DNA of 5,754 bases, from positions 1-5,754 of the forward strand of contig CACZOS010000214.1 of assembly GCA_902782815.1 (NCBI GenBank), in the 5' to 3' direction. The stretch is from an uncultured Lachnospiraceae bacterium (GTDB lineage: Bacteria > Bacillota > Clostridia > Lachnospirales > Lachnospiraceae). The stretch's first letter is position 1. Each line of letters begins with the position of its first letter. Below the pieces are notes generated by a model. It was not told the origin of the DNA, searched no databases, and worked only from the letters and a program-made list of their open reading frames with translations. Shown here in pieces: positions 4,808 through 5,754 of the stretch. A program made the position numbers and the translations under genes.

Positions 4808-5698
4808 TTGATCAGACGATTTGATTCCATTCCGGATGCCATAAAAAGCCATTATGGAAATGCGGTTTCTATCCTCAAAAAGAAACCGGTCCACGGGGGA
4901 GACATCAATGAGGCGTGGAGGCTTGACCTGTCTGACGGATCAGCCGCATTTCTGAAAACAAATTCCCCGGACAATCTCGATTTCTTCGTGACGGAAACAG
5001 CCGGCCTTGAGGAGATTGCCGGAACAGATACCCTGAGTACGCCGGAATTATTCGGACTGGGGACAGACGAGAAGGAAAACTGCAGTTTTCTCCTCATGGA
5101 ATACATAGAGTGTGTTTCCCGGAATAAGGATTACTGGGAAGAATTCGGAAGGAATCTGGCCCTTATGCATCGTGCCCGGAAGGATGCGGAAACCGGGGGC
5201 TATGGCTTTGACACGGATAATTATATCGGTGCAAGTCCTCAGGATAATACCCGCTCTTACTCCTGGATCAGCTTTTACCGGGACCGGAGACTTTCTCCTC
5301 AGATCAGAAGAGCAGAGAGATATTTTTCAGCAGATCTTATAAGGAAACTGGATCACCTGCTGGATCGTCTGGACAGACTGCTCCGGGAACCGGATCATCC
5401 TTCTCTCCTGCATGGAGATCTCTGGGGAGGAAATGTCCTGCCCGGAAATGACGGAAGAGCCTGGCTCATCGATCCGGCAGTCTATTACGGGGATCCTGAG
5501 GCTGACCTGGCCATGACCCAGCTGTTCGGAAGTTTTCCGCCCTCCTTTTACGGAGCCTACCATGAAATCAGTCCCATCGATCCCGGATACAGGTCAAGGA
5601 GAAATCTTTATGATCTCTATCACATGCTCAATCATCTGAATCTTTTCGGGACGGCTTACCTGAACCATGTGCTGAGTATAGTGGAACGATACCAATAA
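4808..5698 (+). CDS. Fructosamine/ribulosamine 3-kinase family protein
   Basis: Predicted cytoplasmic kinase of the fructosamine-3-kinase family. It phosphorylates the sugar of glycated amines or proteins so that the adduct becomes unstable and falls off, a protein-deglycation step; characterised bacterial members often prefer ribulosamines or erythrulosamines. The 296 residues are full family length. Motifs: HGGDINEAW at 29-37 (nucleotide loop), FLK with K50, E63 in the following helix, LLMEYI at 95-100 (hinge), GRNLALMH at 114-121, then the catalytic HGDLWGGN at 202-209 (H202, D204, N209) and IDPAVYYGDPEADLAM at 221-236 with metal-binding D222. LNHLNLFG at 274-281 closes the domain. The nucleotide loop lacks the redox Cys of some eukaryotic members. 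The TTG start is forced by a stop just upstream. It lies in an operon after a nitroreductase and before a probable acetyltransferase. Confidence 0.93.
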   Translation: MIRRFDSIPDAIKSHYGNAVSILKKKPVHGGDINEAWRLDLSDGSAAFLKTNSPDNLDFFVTETAGLEEIAGTDTLSTPELFGLGTDEKENCSFLLMEYIECVSRNKDYWEEFGRNLALMHRARKDAETGGYGFDTDNYIGASPQDNTRSYSWISFYRDRRLSPQIRRAERYFSADLIRKLDHLLDRLDRLLREPDHPSLLHGDLWGGNVLPGNDGRAWLIDPAVYYGDPEADLAMTQLFGSFPPSFYGAYHEISPIDPGYRSRRNLYDLYHMLNHLNLFGTAYLNHVLSIVERYQ

Positions 5699-5719
5699 CA
5701 GTTTTTAAGGAGATCTGCC

Positions 5720-5754
5720 ATGAAGATCAGATATGCGGTGCCCGAGGATGCCGG
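5720..5754 (+). CDS. Start of a probable GNAT N-acetyltransferase, cut by the right edge
   Basis: Only 11 full codons are present, reading MKIRYAVPEDA. A strong AAGGAG at 5707-5712 stands 7 bases before the ATG, and the kinase stop is 21 bases upstream, so this is the third gene of the operon. The pattern of an (I/L)R-x-A-x-x-x-DA opening is typical of the first strand and helix of GNAT acetyltransferases, but eleven residues cannot prove it. The gene is certain enough; the family is a guess. Confidence 0.6.
   Translation, partial: MKIRYAVPEDA

Noticed and set aside
1..5754. Mobile element, CRISPR array, toxin-antitoxin or defence system
   Set aside because: No transposase, integrase, regular direct repeats, paired small toxin/antitoxin genes or defence motifs were seen on either strand.

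Overview
The window reads as chromosomal DNA of a Gram-positive anaerobe, most likely a Lachnospiraceae-type clostridium. The evidence is the set of strong AGGAGG-type ribosome sites, the use of ATG, GTG and TTG starts, a secreted L,D-transpeptidase with glucan/choline-binding-like aromatic repeats and a C-terminal YDPTDP-type tail, and a COG2509-type FAD dehydrogenase. This placement is inference from protein style. No rRNA or tRNA gene, phage gene, insertion sequence or CRISPR array is visible.

Left arm (1 to about 2070, minus strand): a three-gene operon reading leftward. It begins at a TATAAT promoter near 2066-2071 and has a leader holding a perfect 15-nt palindrome. The genes are a 53-residue very acidic small protein (1841-2002), a FucA-like class II aldolase (1176-1832) and a FAD-dependent dehydrogenase that runs off the left edge (1-1158). 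The small gene's stop codon is embedded in the aldolase ribosome site, and only 17 bases separate the aldolase from the dehydrogenase, so the three are probably expressed together.

Middle (2072 to 3987, plus strand): a divergent intergenic region leads into an AlkD-type DNA alkylation-repair glycosylase (2221-2931). It is followed by a secreted L,D-transpeptidase (3034-3951) with an apparent promoter overlapping the 3' end of the repair gene. The transpeptidase leader carries three CCCGGG copies that can form alternative hairpins. A classic intrinsic terminator (3959-3987) closes this unit.

Right arm (3988 to 5754, plus strand): after an 8-bp perfect inverted repeat comes a tightly packed operon. 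It consists of an NfsA/FRP-like nitroreductase (GTG start), a fructosamine/ribulosamine kinase (TTG start, coupled to the upstream stop) and the first 11 codons of a probable GNAT acetyltransferase cut by the right edge.

Read as a whole, three separate products deal with chemical damage or reactive compounds: alkylated DNA, nitro/quinone compounds and glycated proteins. The aldolase/dehydrogenase operon looks metabolic. No known defence or mobile system is present. The least explained elements are the acidic small protein, the Cys cluster of the dehydrogenase, the altered active-site motif of the transpeptidase and the structured leaders.
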